A DNA stretch of 64,000 nt from Pseudomonas sp. MAG733B (GTDB taxonomy: Bacteria > Pseudomonadota > Gammaproteobacteria > Pseudomonadales > Pseudomonadaceae), in the NCBI RefSeq assembly GCF_036884845.1, contig NZ_CP145732.1:4154001-4218000 (forward strand). The letters are read 5' to 3'. Positions 1 through 11,421 of the stretch are shown piece by piece. A program made the translations under genes and the position numbers. The notes beneath the pieces were generated by a model. The model ran no database searches and was not told the origin of the DNA. It was given only the letters and a program-made list of their open reading frames with translations. Numbering within the stretch: position 1 is the stretch's first letter; every line of letters starts with the position of its first letter.

Positions 1-1841
1 TACCGATCAAAAACGCGCCCAGCGAAGACGACGTGTTTAATCAGGTCACGCAAAATCTCATGCTCAATACCAGCGTCAAATTCGTAGGGAAAAGCCAACT
101 GCTGGAAATCGAGGTCGAACTGCCCGACCCGGTCCTCGCGGCAGCGGCGGCCAACGCGCTGGCTCAAGGCTTTACCGACAGTCAATTGGACACCAGCGAG
201 AAATCCTCGCAGGCCACCACGGCCTGGATGAACACACGACTGGTCAAGCTGCGCGACAACTTGCGTGTCGCCGAGAAAAAGCTCCAGGGCTATCGAGAAG
301 AACAAGGGCTGGTCGACGTCGGCGGTGTCGCCACTATCAGCGCCAACGAACTGGAGATGACCGGCAATCGCATGGTTGATGCCCGTCGCAACCGCGCCGA
401 AGCCGAGAGTGAATACCGTCAGGCGAAAGCCCTGAGCAACGGCGATCTGAGTCGACTCTCAAGCGTGCCGGCAGTCTTGAGTAACCCGCTGGTCCAGCAA
501 TTTCAGGCGGATCGGGCCAAGGCTCAAGCCAAGGTCGATGAGCTGGCAGGACGCTATGGGCCGAAACACCCGAGCCTGATTTCCGCGCAGTCCGAATTGC
601 GCGCGGCCACCACGAGCCTGCAATTGCAAGTGCAGCAGGTGGTCGCCGGGATCGAACGGCAGTACCAGCTCGCCTCGGCCAGTGAGGCCTCGCTGCGCCA
701 ATCCTTCAATAGCAACAAGGCGCAGATCCAGGACATTGCCCGCAAGGAGTTCCAGCTGCGCGAGTTCCAGCGTGAAGTCGACAGCACCCGCGCGCTGTAT
801 GAAACCTTCGTCACCCGCTTGAAGGAAACCGCCGCCACCGCCGACATGGACTCCACCAAAGTACGCATTGTCGACTCGGCCATTGTTCCCGTAGAAGCGA
901 GCAAGCCTCGTAAAAAATTGATTGTGGGGATCGTCGGATTAATCGCGGCGGTGTTTGGCATGGCGCTGGCCTTGCTCATGGACAAACTGAGCAACACCTT
1001 CAAGACTGACGAATCGATTGAAAGCACGTTGAACGTTCCGCTGCTCAGCGTGGTACCGCTGGTCCTGAAAAAAAGCCGTCGGCAATTGGCGCGATTGTTC
1101 GAGGACAATGAGAACCCGCGCTTCTCCGAGACCATTCGCAACTTGCGCACCTGGCTGATGTTGCAAAGCAGTGATATGCCGTCGCAGGTTGTACTGGTCA
1201 CTTCAACCGTTTCCGGTGAAGGCAAAAGCACCATTGCCAACAACCTGGCAAGTTCCCTCACTCCGCTGGAGCGTGTGTTGCTGATCGATGCGGATATGCG
1301 TCAGCCAACCCTTTCGCTGAACTTTGACTTTGCGCCTGACAGTCCGGGGCTCGCCAATGTGATTGCAGGCACTGCGAGGCTCGAAGACTGCATCGTTTCG
1401 GTGGGCAATCTGGACATGCTGCCGGCCGGAATGGTCATGCCGTCTTCCTCGGATCTGTTCACTGCACCGCGCCTGCCTTCCCCGGCCGAGGCCCTGAACC
1501 CGTCCCGCCAGCCTCCGCCGCAGGATCTGCTCAGCTCACCGCGCATGGAGCGCATGCTTGAGGCATTGAAGTCGCGTTACCGCCACATCATTATCGATTC
1601 ACCCCCTGCGGAGATGATCAGCGACGCGCTATTGCTGGCCAGGCATTCAGACGCGGTGATCTATGTGGTCAAGGCCGACAGCACGCCGATCAGCCAGGTA
1701 CAGAGGGGCATAGCCACATTGAAACAAAGCCACGTGCCGGTATTTGGCGCAGTGCTCAATCAGGTAGACCTGCGCAAGGCGCGCAAGTACGGCTACCACC
1801 ATTCCAAGTCGTTTTACAACTACGACTTCGCACCCCGGTAA
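1..1841 (+). CDS. Polysaccharide biosynthesis tyrosine autokinase (Wzc/BY-kinase), 5' end outside window
   Basis: The frame is open to the left edge (first whole codon at base 3), so the GTG at 33 is internal and the N-terminal membrane part is missing. What remains is the periplasmic coiled-coil/GNVR part, a second membrane segment near 920-985, then a cytoplasmic kinase. Walker A (SGEGKST) is at about 1212-1232, Walker A' (LLIDADMRQP) near 1280-1305 and Walker B (IIIDSPP) near 1588-1608. The C-terminus is a tyrosine cluster (YGYHH...FYNYDF), the autophosphorylation tail of BY-kinases. In this family phosphorylation cycles control chain length and export with an outer-membrane Wza channel, which must lie upstream. 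It heads the exopolysaccharide operon. A 40-residue Pro/Ser-rich insert lies between Walker A' and B. Confidence 0.93.
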   Translation, partial: PIKNAPSEDDVFNQVTQNLMLNTSVKFVGKSQLLEIEVELPDPVLAAAAANALAQGFTDSQLDTSEKSSQATTAWMNTRLVKLRDNLRVAEKKLQGYREEQGLVDVGGVATISANELEMTGNRMVDARRNRAEAESEYRQAKALSNGDLSRLSSVPAVLSNPLVQQFQADRAKAQAKVDELAGRYGPKHPSLISAQSELRAATTSLQLQVQQVVAGIERQYQLASASEASLRQSFNSNKAQIQDIARKEFQLREFQREVDSTRALYETFVTRLKETAATADMDSTKVRIVDSAIVPVEASKPRKKLIVGIVGLIAAVFGMALALLMDKLSNTFKTDESIESTLNVPLLSVVPLVLKKSRRQLARLFEDNENPRFSETIRNLRTWLMLQSSDMPSQVVLVTSTVSGEGKSTIANNLASSLTPLERVLLIDADMRQPTLSLNFDFAPDSPGLANVIAGTARLEDCIVSVGNLDMLPAGMVMPSSSDLFTAPRLPSPAEALNPSRQPPPQDLLSSPRMERMLEALKSRYRHIIIDSPPAEMISDALLLARHSDAVIYVVKADSTPISQVQRGIATLKQSHVPVFGAVLNQVDLRKARKYGYHHSKSFYNYDFAPR

Positions 1842-1988
1842 AACCCGGTCCCTCGGTCTGTCACCGGACCTGTTTCATCCATCACAACAATTAGCTTCAC
1901 CTCTGCCGAGCTACGGAAAGCCTGCGGGAGCCACGCTGTGTCTGCTCCCTCAGCGCTGATGCACTCTCTTTCCCTTGAGGTCAAGCCC

Positions 1989-3380
1989 ATGACACCGCTC
2001 TATACCAATCAAATGGCACACCGCCGAGGCCTGACGTTCTGGGGGCAATGGTTGTGTGCGATGACGCTGGCGATCGGGCTGTTGATGCTTCTCGTGTATT
2101 GGCGCGTCGGCAGTCTGACCAGCGGATACCGCATTCTGATAATCCTGACTGTGCTCGGTTCAGTGCCGATCTACAGCATGATGCAGGTTTACCACAAGCG
2201 TCATGGCCTGGTGGTCGGGCTCGGTCGGCTACTGGTTGCCTGGCTGATCCTGCTGGCGGTCCTGGCGGCCATTGCGTTCTTCACCCAGACCAGTGCGATT
2301 TACTCGCGCCAAGTCATTATGGTCTGGGCGGTTCTGGGCTTTGTCGTCCAGGCCGCGAGCTTTCTGCCCCTGCACTACTTCGCCCGGCTGCATTCGCGGA
2401 TGATCTGCAGGGAACGTCGCTCGGTGATCATCGGCACGTGCCCGACCGCCCATGAACTTGCGAAAAAACTGACCCGACCGAACCGTGCCCTGGCATTGGG
2501 TTTCATCGCCGCAGCCGATGACAGCGGGCCGGCACCGAGCATTTTGCCGTTGCTGGGCCATGTCGATGAGATCCGCGAGATCATCACGCGACTGGAAGTA
2601 CGCCGCGTCTACATCGTCCTGACGATGGCGCACGCGGCCACCATCGAAGCGCTGTACATCGATCTGCTGGACATGAACGTTGACGTGGTGTGGATCCCGG
2701 ATTTCGGCAGCATGGTGCTGCTCAATCATTCGATTTCCGAAATAGAACGAATGCCGGCCATCTATCTCAACGAGAGCCTGATCAGCTCGCATCCCGCCAG
2801 TCTTTTTTGCAAGGACCTGTTCGAACGCAGCCTGGCGGCCATCGCCATTATTGTCCTCAGCCCGTTGCTGTTAGGCGTAGCGATTGCCGTCAAGATGACC
2901 TCCGCCGGCCCGGTGCTGTTCACGCAAAACCGACATGGCTGCAACGGCGAAGTGATCACGGTCTGGAAGTTTCGTTCGATGCGCCTCCACGACGACCGTG
3001 ACGTACGCCAGGCCACCCGTGACGATGATCGTGTCACGCCGCTCGGACGCTTCCTGCGTCGCAGTTCCATCGACGAATTGCCACAGTTGTTCAACGTATT
3101 GTTCGGCCAGATGGCCCTGGTCGGCCCCCGGCCCCATGCCGTTACACACAACATTTATTACACCGGCAAAGTGCGCGCCTACATGGCCCGTCACCGCCTC
3201 AAACCAGGAATTACCGGGTTGGCCCAGATCACCGGGCATCGAGGCGAAACCGAAACGGTGGAAAAGATGCAGCTGCGCGTCGCCCAGGACCTCAATTACA
3301 TCAACCAATGGTCGCTGTGGCTGGACATCAAAATCCTCATCAAAACCCCCTTCACGCTGTTCTCCAAAAACATCTATTGA
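1989..3380 (+). CDS. Undecaprenyl-phosphate sugar phosphotransferase (WcaJ-like initiating transferase)
   Basis: It starts the repeat unit by moving a sugar 1-phosphate from a UDP-sugar to undecaprenyl phosphate at the inner membrane. The N-terminal half has several hydrophobic segments and a CoA-binding-like middle domain. The C-terminal bacterial sugar transferase domain contains KFRSMR, the RRSSIDELPQLFNVL block and VGPRPH, all typical of the family. An in-frame GTG at 1938 and ATG at 1959 also exist, but the ATG at 1989 is preceded by GAGG at an 8-base spacing, so I chose it (463 residues). The substrate is probably glucose or galactose, judged only from the family and the downstream GalE. 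Confidence 0.9.
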   Translation: MTPLYTNQMAHRRGLTFWGQWLCAMTLAIGLLMLLVYWRVGSLTSGYRILIILTVLGSVPIYSMMQVYHKRHGLVVGLGRLLVAWLILLAVLAAIAFFTQTSAIYSRQVIMVWAVLGFVVQAASFLPLHYFARLHSRMICRERRSVIIGTCPTAHELAKKLTRPNRALALGFIAAADDSGPAPSILPLLGHVDEIREIITRLEVRRVYIVLTMAHAATIEALYIDLLDMNVDVVWIPDFGSMVLLNHSISEIERMPAIYLNESLISSHPASLFCKDLFERSLAAIAIIVLSPLLLGVAIAVKMTSAGPVLFTQNRHGCNGEVITVWKFRSMRLHDDRDVRQATRDDDRVTPLGRFLRRSSIDELPQLFNVLFGQMALVGPRPHAVTHNIYYTGKVRAYMARHRLKPGITGLAQITGHRGETETVEKMQLRVAQDLNYINQWSLWLDIKILIKTPFTLFSKNIY

Positions 3381-3428
3381 CGCCCTGCCCAATCGTGGAC
3401 CTGTGCCACGACGACCCGAGGTTAGATC

Positions 3429-4769
<1,341 letters not shown>

Positions 4770-4781
4770 CAGGAGCTGCCC

Positions 4782-5486
4782 ATGATCAGTCTGCAAATAG
4801 TCCGGCATTACTCACCGACGTTGCTCGACGAAAACCAGGCGTACTCCTTCATCAACTTTGCGTCCATCGGCAATTTTTTCGAGCAGACGCCGAGCACCGT
4901 CGCCTATTTTTGCGACGGCATGCTGATGTCGCTGTTCATGTCCCGAGTGACCGGCTGTGCGATCGACCGAGTCAGTTTCGACTTCACCTCTATTGCCGAC
5001 GCGGTACTCGGCAGCGCTGAGCAACAGCGCAAACGCGTGTATTTCGTTGGCGCCCGGCAGGCTGAGCTGGAGCTGTTCATCGACAAGATCAAGACCCTCT
5101 ATCCGCGGCTGACCATCGCCGGTTATCACAACGGCTACTTCGATGCATCCCATGCCGAAGACATTCAGGCCGACATCCGCCGCAGCGAAGCGAACATCCT
5201 GATCGTAGGCCTTGGTGCCGGGCTACAGGAACGGTTCGAACTGGATGCGTTGCGTGCAGGCTTTCGTGGAGTCGCCTTTACCTGTGGCGGATTCATTCAC
5301 CAGGAAGCCATGGCTACCCACAATTACTACCCCCCGGTGATCAATCAACTGCATCTGCGCGCGTTTTACCGGATGTATCGCGAGCCCCATACGATCAAAC
5401 GCTACCTCCTCGATTATCCGAGCAATTTTTTACACCTGCTGAAGCTACTCGTTCAGCGCAAAGTCGCCATCAGCGTGGGGGAATGA
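4782..5486 (+). CDS. WecG/TagA/CpsF family glycosyltransferase (GT26)
   Basis: The family adds the second sugar to a lipid-linked monosaccharide on the cytoplasmic face. The family pattern is visible: an N-terminal FINFASI segment, an aspartate-containing FCDGM block, KRVYFVGARQ, then LIVGLGAGLQERF and FTCGGF. At 234 residues it is near normal length. AGGAG is placed 6 bases before the start, and the stop overlaps the next start, so it is translationally coupled. Donor sugar is not predictable from sequence alone. Confidence 0.88.
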   Translation: MISLQIVRHYSPTLLDENQAYSFINFASIGNFFEQTPSTVAYFCDGMLMSLFMSRVTGCAIDRVSFDFTSIADAVLGSAEQQRKRVYFVGARQAELELFIDKIKTLYPRLTIAGYHNGYFDASHAEDIQADIRRSEANILIVGLGAGLQERFELDALRAGFRGVAFTCGGFIHQEAMATHNYYPPVINQLHLRAFYRMYREPHTIKRYLLDYPSNFLHLLKLLVQRKVAISVGE

Positions 5487-6568
5487 CCATGCACATCCTG
5501 TTCATTCTCAAGGATTTCAGAGTGGGAGGCGGTATCGAGCGCGTCCAGCAACGGTTGTCCGAGCAGTTTCTCAAGGACGGCCAACGCGTGAGCTTTTTCG
5601 TCATGAATGGTGACACGGCGAACACCGCGGGTGTGCAAACGCTCAACGGCGCTGGCGGCGGCATCGTGGGCTTGCTCAAGTCCATCGTGCTGTTGCGCCG
5701 ACTCATTCGCCGTGAGGGCATAACCCACCTGATTTCGGCCAAGGAGCAGGCCAACCTTTGCACCTGGTTCGCCACGCTGGGCCTTCCTTGCAAGGTCATC
5801 TATAGCCGCCACGCGACACTGGATTGCTCCGAACAGAAAACCGGCCCCTCAAGCTTGCGTCTGCTCTATGCGCTGTACCTCTGCGGCAGCGGCAAGGTCG
5901 TAACGGTTTCAACGGCCCTGCGCCAGTCGCTTGTCGACCTGATGCCCTGGGGTCGTCAACGCATCCGTTATTGCCCCAACGCCGTGGTCACCGACCAACT
6001 GCTGCAAGCCTCAAAGGCGCCGCTGCCCGACGGCATACCCCGCGACTATTGGTTGGGGTTGGGCCGCCTGGTCGAGCCCAAAGGGTTTCATCTGTTGCTC
6101 GATGCCTACGCTCTGGCGCTGCGTAGCAAAGCACTGCCGGACCTGGTGATCGCCGGCGACGGTCCCTTGCTCGATGCATTGACCGCCCAGGCCGGGCAAT
6201 TGGGCATCGCGGACCGCGTGCACTTCAGCGGATATATGAGCAATCCCTATCCGCTGCTCAGGCACGCACGGCTGTTCATTCTGAGCTCTCTGCAGGAAGG
6301 CATGCCGACCGTACTGATCGAAGCGCTGGCGCTGGGTACGCCCGTACTGGCGTGCGACTGCGAGAGCGGGCCGAGGGAATTGCTGGACAACGGCCGGCTG
6401 GGTCAACTGGTCAACGTCAACGACGTACAAGCCCTGGCAAATGGAATGCTGCGCAGCCTGACTTCACCGGATTGCGTTGCGCCGAGCGCAAAAATGCTCG
6501 CCGATGCCATCCATCCGTACACCAGCCAGTGCGCTGCGAAAACGTACTACCAGGTATGGAACCAATGA
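5483..6568 (+). CDS. Glycosyltransferase family 4 (first of two)
   Basis: This is a GT-B fold retaining transferase. The N-terminus has the donor-independent start pattern FILKDFRVGGGIERVQ. The C-terminal half has GLGRLVEPKGF, the VIAGDGPL strand and the family EX7E region (SLQEGMPTVLIEALALGTPVLA). The first ATG (5483) overlaps the previous stop as ATGA; another ATG six bases later is equally possible. It probably adds one residue to the lipid-linked repeat unit. Its own stop overlaps the next gene in the same way. Confidence 0.9.
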   Translation: MTMHILFILKDFRVGGGIERVQQRLSEQFLKDGQRVSFFVMNGDTANTAGVQTLNGAGGGIVGLLKSIVLLRRLIRREGITHLISAKEQANLCTWFATLGLPCKVIYSRHATLDCSEQKTGPSSLRLLYALYLCGSGKVVTVSTALRQSLVDLMPWGRQRIRYCPNAVVTDQLLQASKAPLPDGIPRDYWLGLGRLVEPKGFHLLLDAYALALRSKALPDLVIAGDGPLLDALTAQAGQLGIADRVHFSGYMSNPYPLLRHARLFILSSLQEGMPTVLIEALALGTPVLACDCESGPRELLDNGRLGQLVNVNDVQALANGMLRSLTSPDCVAPSAKMLADAIHPYTSQCAAKTYYQVWNQ

Positions 6569-7677
6569 AAAAGTTGCTGATAATCCTGCATGACCTCAGC
6601 GCAGGCGGGGCCGAGAAAATGATGGCGCGCCTCGCCAGCGCACTGGTGGACGCCGGCAATGACGTGACCTTGTTGATGCTCACCGGTGGCGGCCTGCATG
6701 CGGCGCACCTCGACCCGCGGGTCAAACAGGTTGAATTGCGCAGCCCGCGTACCGCGCGTGCCGTACCGGCACTCGCGCGATTTCTGCGTACGAATCGCTT
6801 CGACGCGCAATTGGCCGCCCTGACTCACGTCAACGTAGTGGCCATCGTCGCCGCATTGCTGTCGGGAACACTGACACGGTTGCATGTCAGCGAGCGCAAT
6901 GCGTTTTCCCATGACAAGCATGTCAATCCCGACTTCATGGTCCGTCTGGCGTATCTGGTGGCGCCGCTGCTGTATCGGCTGATTCCCAATCCGGTGATCT
7001 GCGTCTCGCGAGGTGTCGCCCAGGATCTGGTCGACACCACCATTGCACGTGGCCGGGACGTGACCATTGCCGACAACCCGGTCCTTGATGACGACTTTCG
7101 CAACAAAGCGCCGCAGCGGCCCGGTCACCGCTGGCTCCTGGAAAAGTCCGGACAGGTGATTGTCGCCGTGGGGCGCCTGGCGGCGCAAAAAGGCTTCGAC
7201 ACCTTGATCAGCGCCTTCGCCTTGTTGCCGGACACCAACACGCGCCTGATCATTTTTGGCGAAGGCGCGCTGAGGGTCCCGTTGCAAGACCTGGCCCGAA
7301 CCCTGGGCGTGGCGGATCGAGTCGATCTGCCGGGCTATGCCAGCGACCCTGTGGCTGAAGTGGCAGCAGCCGACTGCTTTGTGCTGTCGTCGCGCTTCGA
7401 GGGCAGTCCCAATGCGCTGGTCGAAGCCTTGTCCACCGGCACTCCTGTGGTGTCGACTCGCTGCCCCCATGGCCCGCAAGACATTCTCCTCGGAGGCATC
7501 GTCGCGCCACTGGTGGCCGTCGACGACCCGGCCGCCCTGGCCCAAGCGATTGCTCTGCAACTCTCGACACCACGAGATTTGCAGCGGCTGTCCCGCATCG
7601 ATGCCGCAGCGCGCTTCATGAATGGCCGCGCAGTCGAAACCTACCTTGCGGCGTTGCTCCGGAGACCATCGCCATGA
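6565..7677 (+). CDS. Glycosyltransferase family 4 (second of two)
   Basis: A GT-B transferase of 370 residues. The open frame extends upstream to 6352, but the ATG at 6565 forms an ATGA overlap with the preceding stop and is followed by MKKLLIILHDLSAGGAEKMM, the standard GT4 beginning. Diagnostic segments are VAVGRLAAQKGF, LIIFGEGALR and the EX7E region SSRFEGSPNALVEALSTGTPVV. It is similar in layout to the preceding transferase but not a close copy, so the two probably add different sugars or linkages. Confidence 0.9.
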   Translation: MKKLLIILHDLSAGGAEKMMARLASALVDAGNDVTLLMLTGGGLHAAHLDPRVKQVELRSPRTARAVPALARFLRTNRFDAQLAALTHVNVVAIVAALLSGTLTRLHVSERNAFSHDKHVNPDFMVRLAYLVAPLLYRLIPNPVICVSRGVAQDLVDTTIARGRDVTIADNPVLDDDFRNKAPQRPGHRWLLEKSGQVIVAVGRLAAQKGFDTLISAFALLPDTNTRLIIFGEGALRVPLQDLARTLGVADRVDLPGYASDPVAEVAAADCFVLSSRFEGSPNALVEALSTGTPVVSTRCPHGPQDILLGGIVAPLVAVDDPAALAQAIALQLSTPRDLQRLSRIDAAARFMNGRAVETYLAALLRRPSP

Positions 7678-8987
7678 GTACGCTGGAGATCAGATATAGC
7701 ACCCTGCGCGACGCCTTCACTCTGTTCGGCGTGCTGTTCTACATCCAGGTCATCACGTTTGTCCTGAGTCTGGGCAGCGCATCCAGTTTCGGTGACATCA
7801 ACAAAGACCTCGAAGGCAACGTCGCCAACCAGATCTGCGGCCTCATCACACTGTTGGTGCCCCTGTTCTTCTTCATCCGCAACAAAGTGTTCCTGAGCAA
7901 AACCTTTTACCGCAGCAACTTCTTTCTACTCGTGTTCATAGTCTGTGTCGTTGCATCGATCGGTTGGTCCAACGATCCGATGCTGAGTCTCAAGCGGTTT
8001 ATCGCACTGCTCAGCGTGATGTTTTTTGCCGGCTTCATCGCCTATAACTACCCGCTTGAAAAAATCACCTACATGCTCGGCTGTGCCATCGGCGTGGCGG
8101 CGATGATCGGATTGATACTCGCCGTGGTCATGCCTGACGTCGCGTTCTTGTCCGGTGGCATTCGTGACGGGGCATTCAAGGGGGTTTTTGCAGAAAAGAA
8201 CGCTGGGGCCCGGCTCAACGCAATTGCCATCCTGTTGTTGATACCGACTATCCGCCAACGCAATCGCTGGGCCCTCTTCTGCTCGTTTTTTTCGCTGATC
8301 GCCATCCTGCTCGCGCAATCGGCAACCGGCGTGGCATTGATCGTTTCCGGTACGCTGAGCTACTGGTATTTCCTCACCTTGATCCGGCTCCGGATCAACC
8401 GCTCGCAGTGGCTGTTTTTCGGTTGCACGCTGGCGTTCCTGCTGGTTTGCCTGTTGCTGTACAACCATCTTTCGTGGCTGCTGGAGATGGCCGGTCGTGA
8501 TCCGTCGCTCACTGACCGAACATTGATCTGGGAGCTGCTCGCGCCATTTATCGACGATCAATGGCTCAAGGGCTACGGCTTTGGTGCCTTCTGGGCCAGC
8601 CCCGACGCTGATGCTTTCATCCGTCGCTGGGGCTATATAGGCAATGCCCACAGCGGTTACGTGGAAACCCTGCTCAATGGCGGCGCTATCCAGCTGGCTG
8701 CGCTGATCCTGCTGCTGGCCGAAGCGCTGCTCAAACAATACCGCGCCGTAACGGCCAACCAGGCCGCACAGTTTCGCGCCAGCGCCCTGGTGATCATCGG
8801 CTTGTTCATCGTCACCAATTATGTGGCGTACGTGATTCCCAATTACCGCTCCGCCGAGTTTTTGGTGTTTTGCACCCTGGCCCTGTCCTTTCGGCATCAC
8901 CACGCGACATACCCCGAGTCATCACCGACAACCCTGCGCCAGCGTCAGGCTGGCCGAGAATTCCAGCGCGATTCAGCCAAGGCGTAA
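7674..8987 (+). CDS. O-antigen ligase/polymerase-like membrane protein (probable Wzy)
   Basis: This integral membrane protein of 437 residues has about ten to twelve hydrophobic segments. The WzyC/O-antigen ligase signature region appears as a periplasmic loop after GRDPSLTDRTLIWE, followed by GYGFGAF and NAHSGYVETLLNGG. Within a cluster that also has a flippase and a BY-kinase it most likely polymerises repeat units in the periplasm. The start overlaps the preceding stop (ATGA). Ligase and polymerase cannot be separated by sequence; the operon context argues for polymerase. Confidence 0.85.
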   Translation: MSTLEIRYSTLRDAFTLFGVLFYIQVITFVLSLGSASSFGDINKDLEGNVANQICGLITLLVPLFFFIRNKVFLSKTFYRSNFFLLVFIVCVVASIGWSNDPMLSLKRFIALLSVMFFAGFIAYNYPLEKITYMLGCAIGVAAMIGLILAVVMPDVAFLSGGIRDGAFKGVFAEKNAGARLNAIAILLLIPTIRQRNRWALFCSFFSLIAILLAQSATGVALIVSGTLSYWYFLTLIRLRINRSQWLFFGCTLAFLLVCLLLYNHLSWLLEMAGRDPSLTDRTLIWELLAPFIDDQWLKGYGFGAFWASPDADAFIRRWGYIGNAHSGYVETLLNGGAIQLAALILLLAEALLKQYRAVTANQAAQFRASALVIIGLFIVTNYVAYVIPNYRSAEFLVFCTLALSFRHHHATYPESSPTTLRQRQAGREFQRDSAKA

Positions 8988-9005
8988 CAAAAAGGAGAAC
9001 CACCC

Positions 9006-9959
9006 GTGCCAAACCAAGCCACCCCCTTAGCGCATTCCGTGTGTGTCGTGATCCCGATGTACAACGGCGCCGGCAGCATTGAGCAAACCTTGTCGTCCCT
9101 GGCCGAGCAAACCCGACTGCCCGACCACGTCATCGTCGTCGACGACGGGTCCACCGATGACGGACCACAACGGGTCCGAGACTTCGTGGCGCCGTTTCGC
9201 CTCACGCTGTTGCAGCAAGCCAACGAAGGCCAGGCCAGCGCCCGTAACCACGGCATGCGGCACTCCCAAGAGACTTTTGTTGCAATGCTCGATGCCGATG
9301 ATCAATTTCGTCCGCAAAAGCTGGAACTGCAGCTGGCTCTGTATGAAGAACTCAGTCAACAGGGCCGCCCCGTGGGATTGATCGACTGCTACACCCAGGT
9401 CAATTACAGCGATGGCAGGCGGCAACTGGACAACATTCTCAAGAACGGCAGGCATTTCTACGACTTCATCCACGCCAACGTCGTCAACGGCGTATCCACC
9501 GCGCTGGTCAAGCGCGACGTGATCATGCAACTGGGCGGCTTCGATGCCAGCCTGCGTTATTCCGAAGACCGCTTCATGTGGACGCGTATCGCAGAACACT
9601 GGGAGATCCACACGGTGCCCCAGGTGCTGCTGGAACGCACGGTCAACAGCGGCAACATGACCGCGCAACCGAAAAAGTATTACCAGAACAAGATCCGCTT
9701 CATCGAGGTGTACCTCGCCCGCTACGGCGCGCAGTTAAGTAAGCAGCAACGGATCGATTTCGTGCTGGGCAACCACTCAGACTTTCTCAATGCGTTTTCC
9801 CGACGCGACGAGCATGCCGAGGTAATCGACGTGTACCGGCGAATGCTTGAGTGCTCCTGGCAAACCCTGATCTTCAACAACGGCAAATCGACCTTGCGCT
9901 ACCTCTATGCCCGCGCCCGGACATTGCGAAAGGCAACGGCATCAACCACCGCTCATTGA
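9006..9959 (+). CDS. Glycosyltransferase family 2
   Basis: This GT-A fold inverting transferase has 317 residues. The N-terminus reads VVIPMYNGAGSIEQTLSSL, followed by VVDDGSTDDG and the metal-binding DADD at about residues 97-100. A later SEDRFMW block fits the acceptor-side acid. The start is a GTG with GGAG 8 bases upstream. It lies between the polymerase and flippase genes and probably builds the same repeat unit. Confidence 0.9.
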   Translation: MPNQATPLAHSVCVVIPMYNGAGSIEQTLSSLAEQTRLPDHVIVVDDGSTDDGPQRVRDFVAPFRLTLLQQANEGQASARNHGMRHSQETFVAMLDADDQFRPQKLELQLALYEELSQQGRPVGLIDCYTQVNYSDGRRQLDNILKNGRHFYDFIHANVVNGVSTALVKRDVIMQLGGFDASLRYSEDRFMWTRIAEHWEIHTVPQVLLERTVNSGNMTAQPKKYYQNKIRFIEVYLARYGAQLSKQQRIDFVLGNHSDFLNAFSRRDEHAEVIDVYRRMLECSWQTLIFNNGKSTLRYLYARARTLRKATASTTAH

Positions 9960-9972
9960 ACCGGTATTCGCC

Positions 9973-11391
9973 ATGGCCAATCATCGACTGGTTACATTGA
10001 CCTGGATCTTCACCGAGAAATTCGGCCTGATCTTCCTGTCTATGATTACCTTTGTTGTCTATGCCAGGCTGCTGTCGCCCGCCGAGCTGGGTGTGGGCAC
10101 GGTCATCATTGCCATCGTCGAGTTGATCGGCCTGGTTTATTCATCGGTACTGGAAGACCCACTGGTACGACTCGAACGGCTGGAAGACAAACACATCAGC
10201 ACGGCGTTCTGGGCATCGGTACTGGTCAGCCTGGCGTCCATCGTCGTCGTCTCGGTCGCGGTGGTGCTGTACACCTCCGACTCGGTGTTGCGATGGATGA
10301 CGGCGGTGGCCTCGGTGAAGATTCTTTTCACCATGATGGCCCGTGTCTATGTGGCGCAAATGCGCCGCAGCGGCGACTTCAGGACGCTGGCCTCGCGCAC
10401 ATTACTGGGCAAGGTGCTGGGTGGCGTTGGCGGCATCGCTGTTGCGCTTTGGGGGTTGGGGGCCTGGGCGGTCGTTGCCCAGGCCGTGATCATGGAACTG
10501 GTGTCCATCATCGTATTGATGCGCGCAGATCCGCGACGCATTGCCTTTTACATTGACGGGCCGTTCCTGCGCGAACTATTGAAAGCCGGCGCACCGGTTG
10601 CAATCAACGCCCTGAGTTCCCAGACACTGCAGCGTGGGGTCAACGTGGTGCTCGGGATGGCAGCCGGCGCGAACGCGGTCGGCATGTTCAACATGGCAAT
10701 GCGCATCATCGAACTGCCGCGCACTGCGATCTATAACGGTCTACTGAGCTACGCGCTGCCGGCGTTCGCGCGGCGCAGCGCAGAGCCGCTGCGACTTCTC
10801 GGGATCATTGGCGATTCAACTGCCATCAGCAGCTTTCTGTTGACGCCCCTGTTCATTGGCATCGCACTCACGGCCAACGACCTCATTCTGTTGATTTTCG
10901 GCGCCAAGTGGGTCGAAGCCATTCCCCTGCTGCAAGTGCTGGCCTGCACGGCGGCCATTGGCAACACCGCCATGTACGCCACCACCGCACTGGTGGCGGT
11001 CAACCGTAGCCACCTCACGATCAAGGCTGAAGTGGCGACCACGGTGCTGGCGCTGGCACTGGTTTACTTCTTCGGCAGCGTTTATGGCGGCATGGCCGCG
11101 GCCATCGCTCTGCTGGTGAGGATGCTGATCATCACACCGTTGCAAATCCGCGGACTGAACGCGGCCATCGGTTACGGCTGGCACCGGTTTTTCGACTCCA
11201 ACTACCGCAGTGTGATTGCCTCGCTGGTCATGGCAGCAGTCGTTTTGTATGTGTCACCGCAGCTGGGTTTCCAAGGCAACCTGCACCTGATCTGCAACAT
11301 CGTGGTGGGTGCGCTGAGCTATGCCGTGGCGTACAGCGTCATGCATCCGCGTTGGCCGCAAGAATTCAAATCGGTTTTCACCGCCCGCTGA
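9973..11391 (+). CDS. Oligosaccharide flippase (Wzx, PST family)
   Basis: A polytopic membrane protein of 472 residues with 12 or more hydrophobic segments, lacking soluble domains. It shows the PST-family start (FTEKFGLIFLSMITFVVYARLLSPAELG) and FGAKWVEAIPLLQVL in the second half. Its role is to move the finished lipid-linked repeat unit across the inner membrane to the Wzy-like protein. The frame is open upstream to 9907, overlapping the previous gene, but the ATG at 9973 gives the conserved N-terminus. Together with the BY-kinase and polymerase it defines a Wzx/Wzy-type system. Confidence 0.88.
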   Translation: MANHRLVTLTWIFTEKFGLIFLSMITFVVYARLLSPAELGVGTVIIAIVELIGLVYSSVLEDPLVRLERLEDKHISTAFWASVLVSLASIVVVSVAVVLYTSDSVLRWMTAVASVKILFTMMARVYVAQMRRSGDFRTLASRTLLGKVLGGVGGIAVALWGLGAWAVVAQAVIMELVSIIVLMRADPRRIAFYIDGPFLRELLKAGAPVAINALSSQTLQRGVNVVLGMAAGANAVGMFNMAMRIIELPRTAIYNGLLSYALPAFARRSAEPLRLLGIIGDSTAISSFLLTPLFIGIALTANDLILLIFGAKWVEAIPLLQVLACTAAIGNTAMYATTALVAVNRSHLTIKAEVATTVLALALVYFFGSVYGGMAAAIALLVRMLIITPLQIRGLNAAIGYGWHRFFDSNYRSVIASLVMAAVVLYVSPQLGFQGNLHLICNIVVGALSYAVAYSVMHPRWPQEFKSVFTAR

Positions 11392-11421
11392 GTTCAGTCC
11401 CCGAGACAGGAAGACTTCACC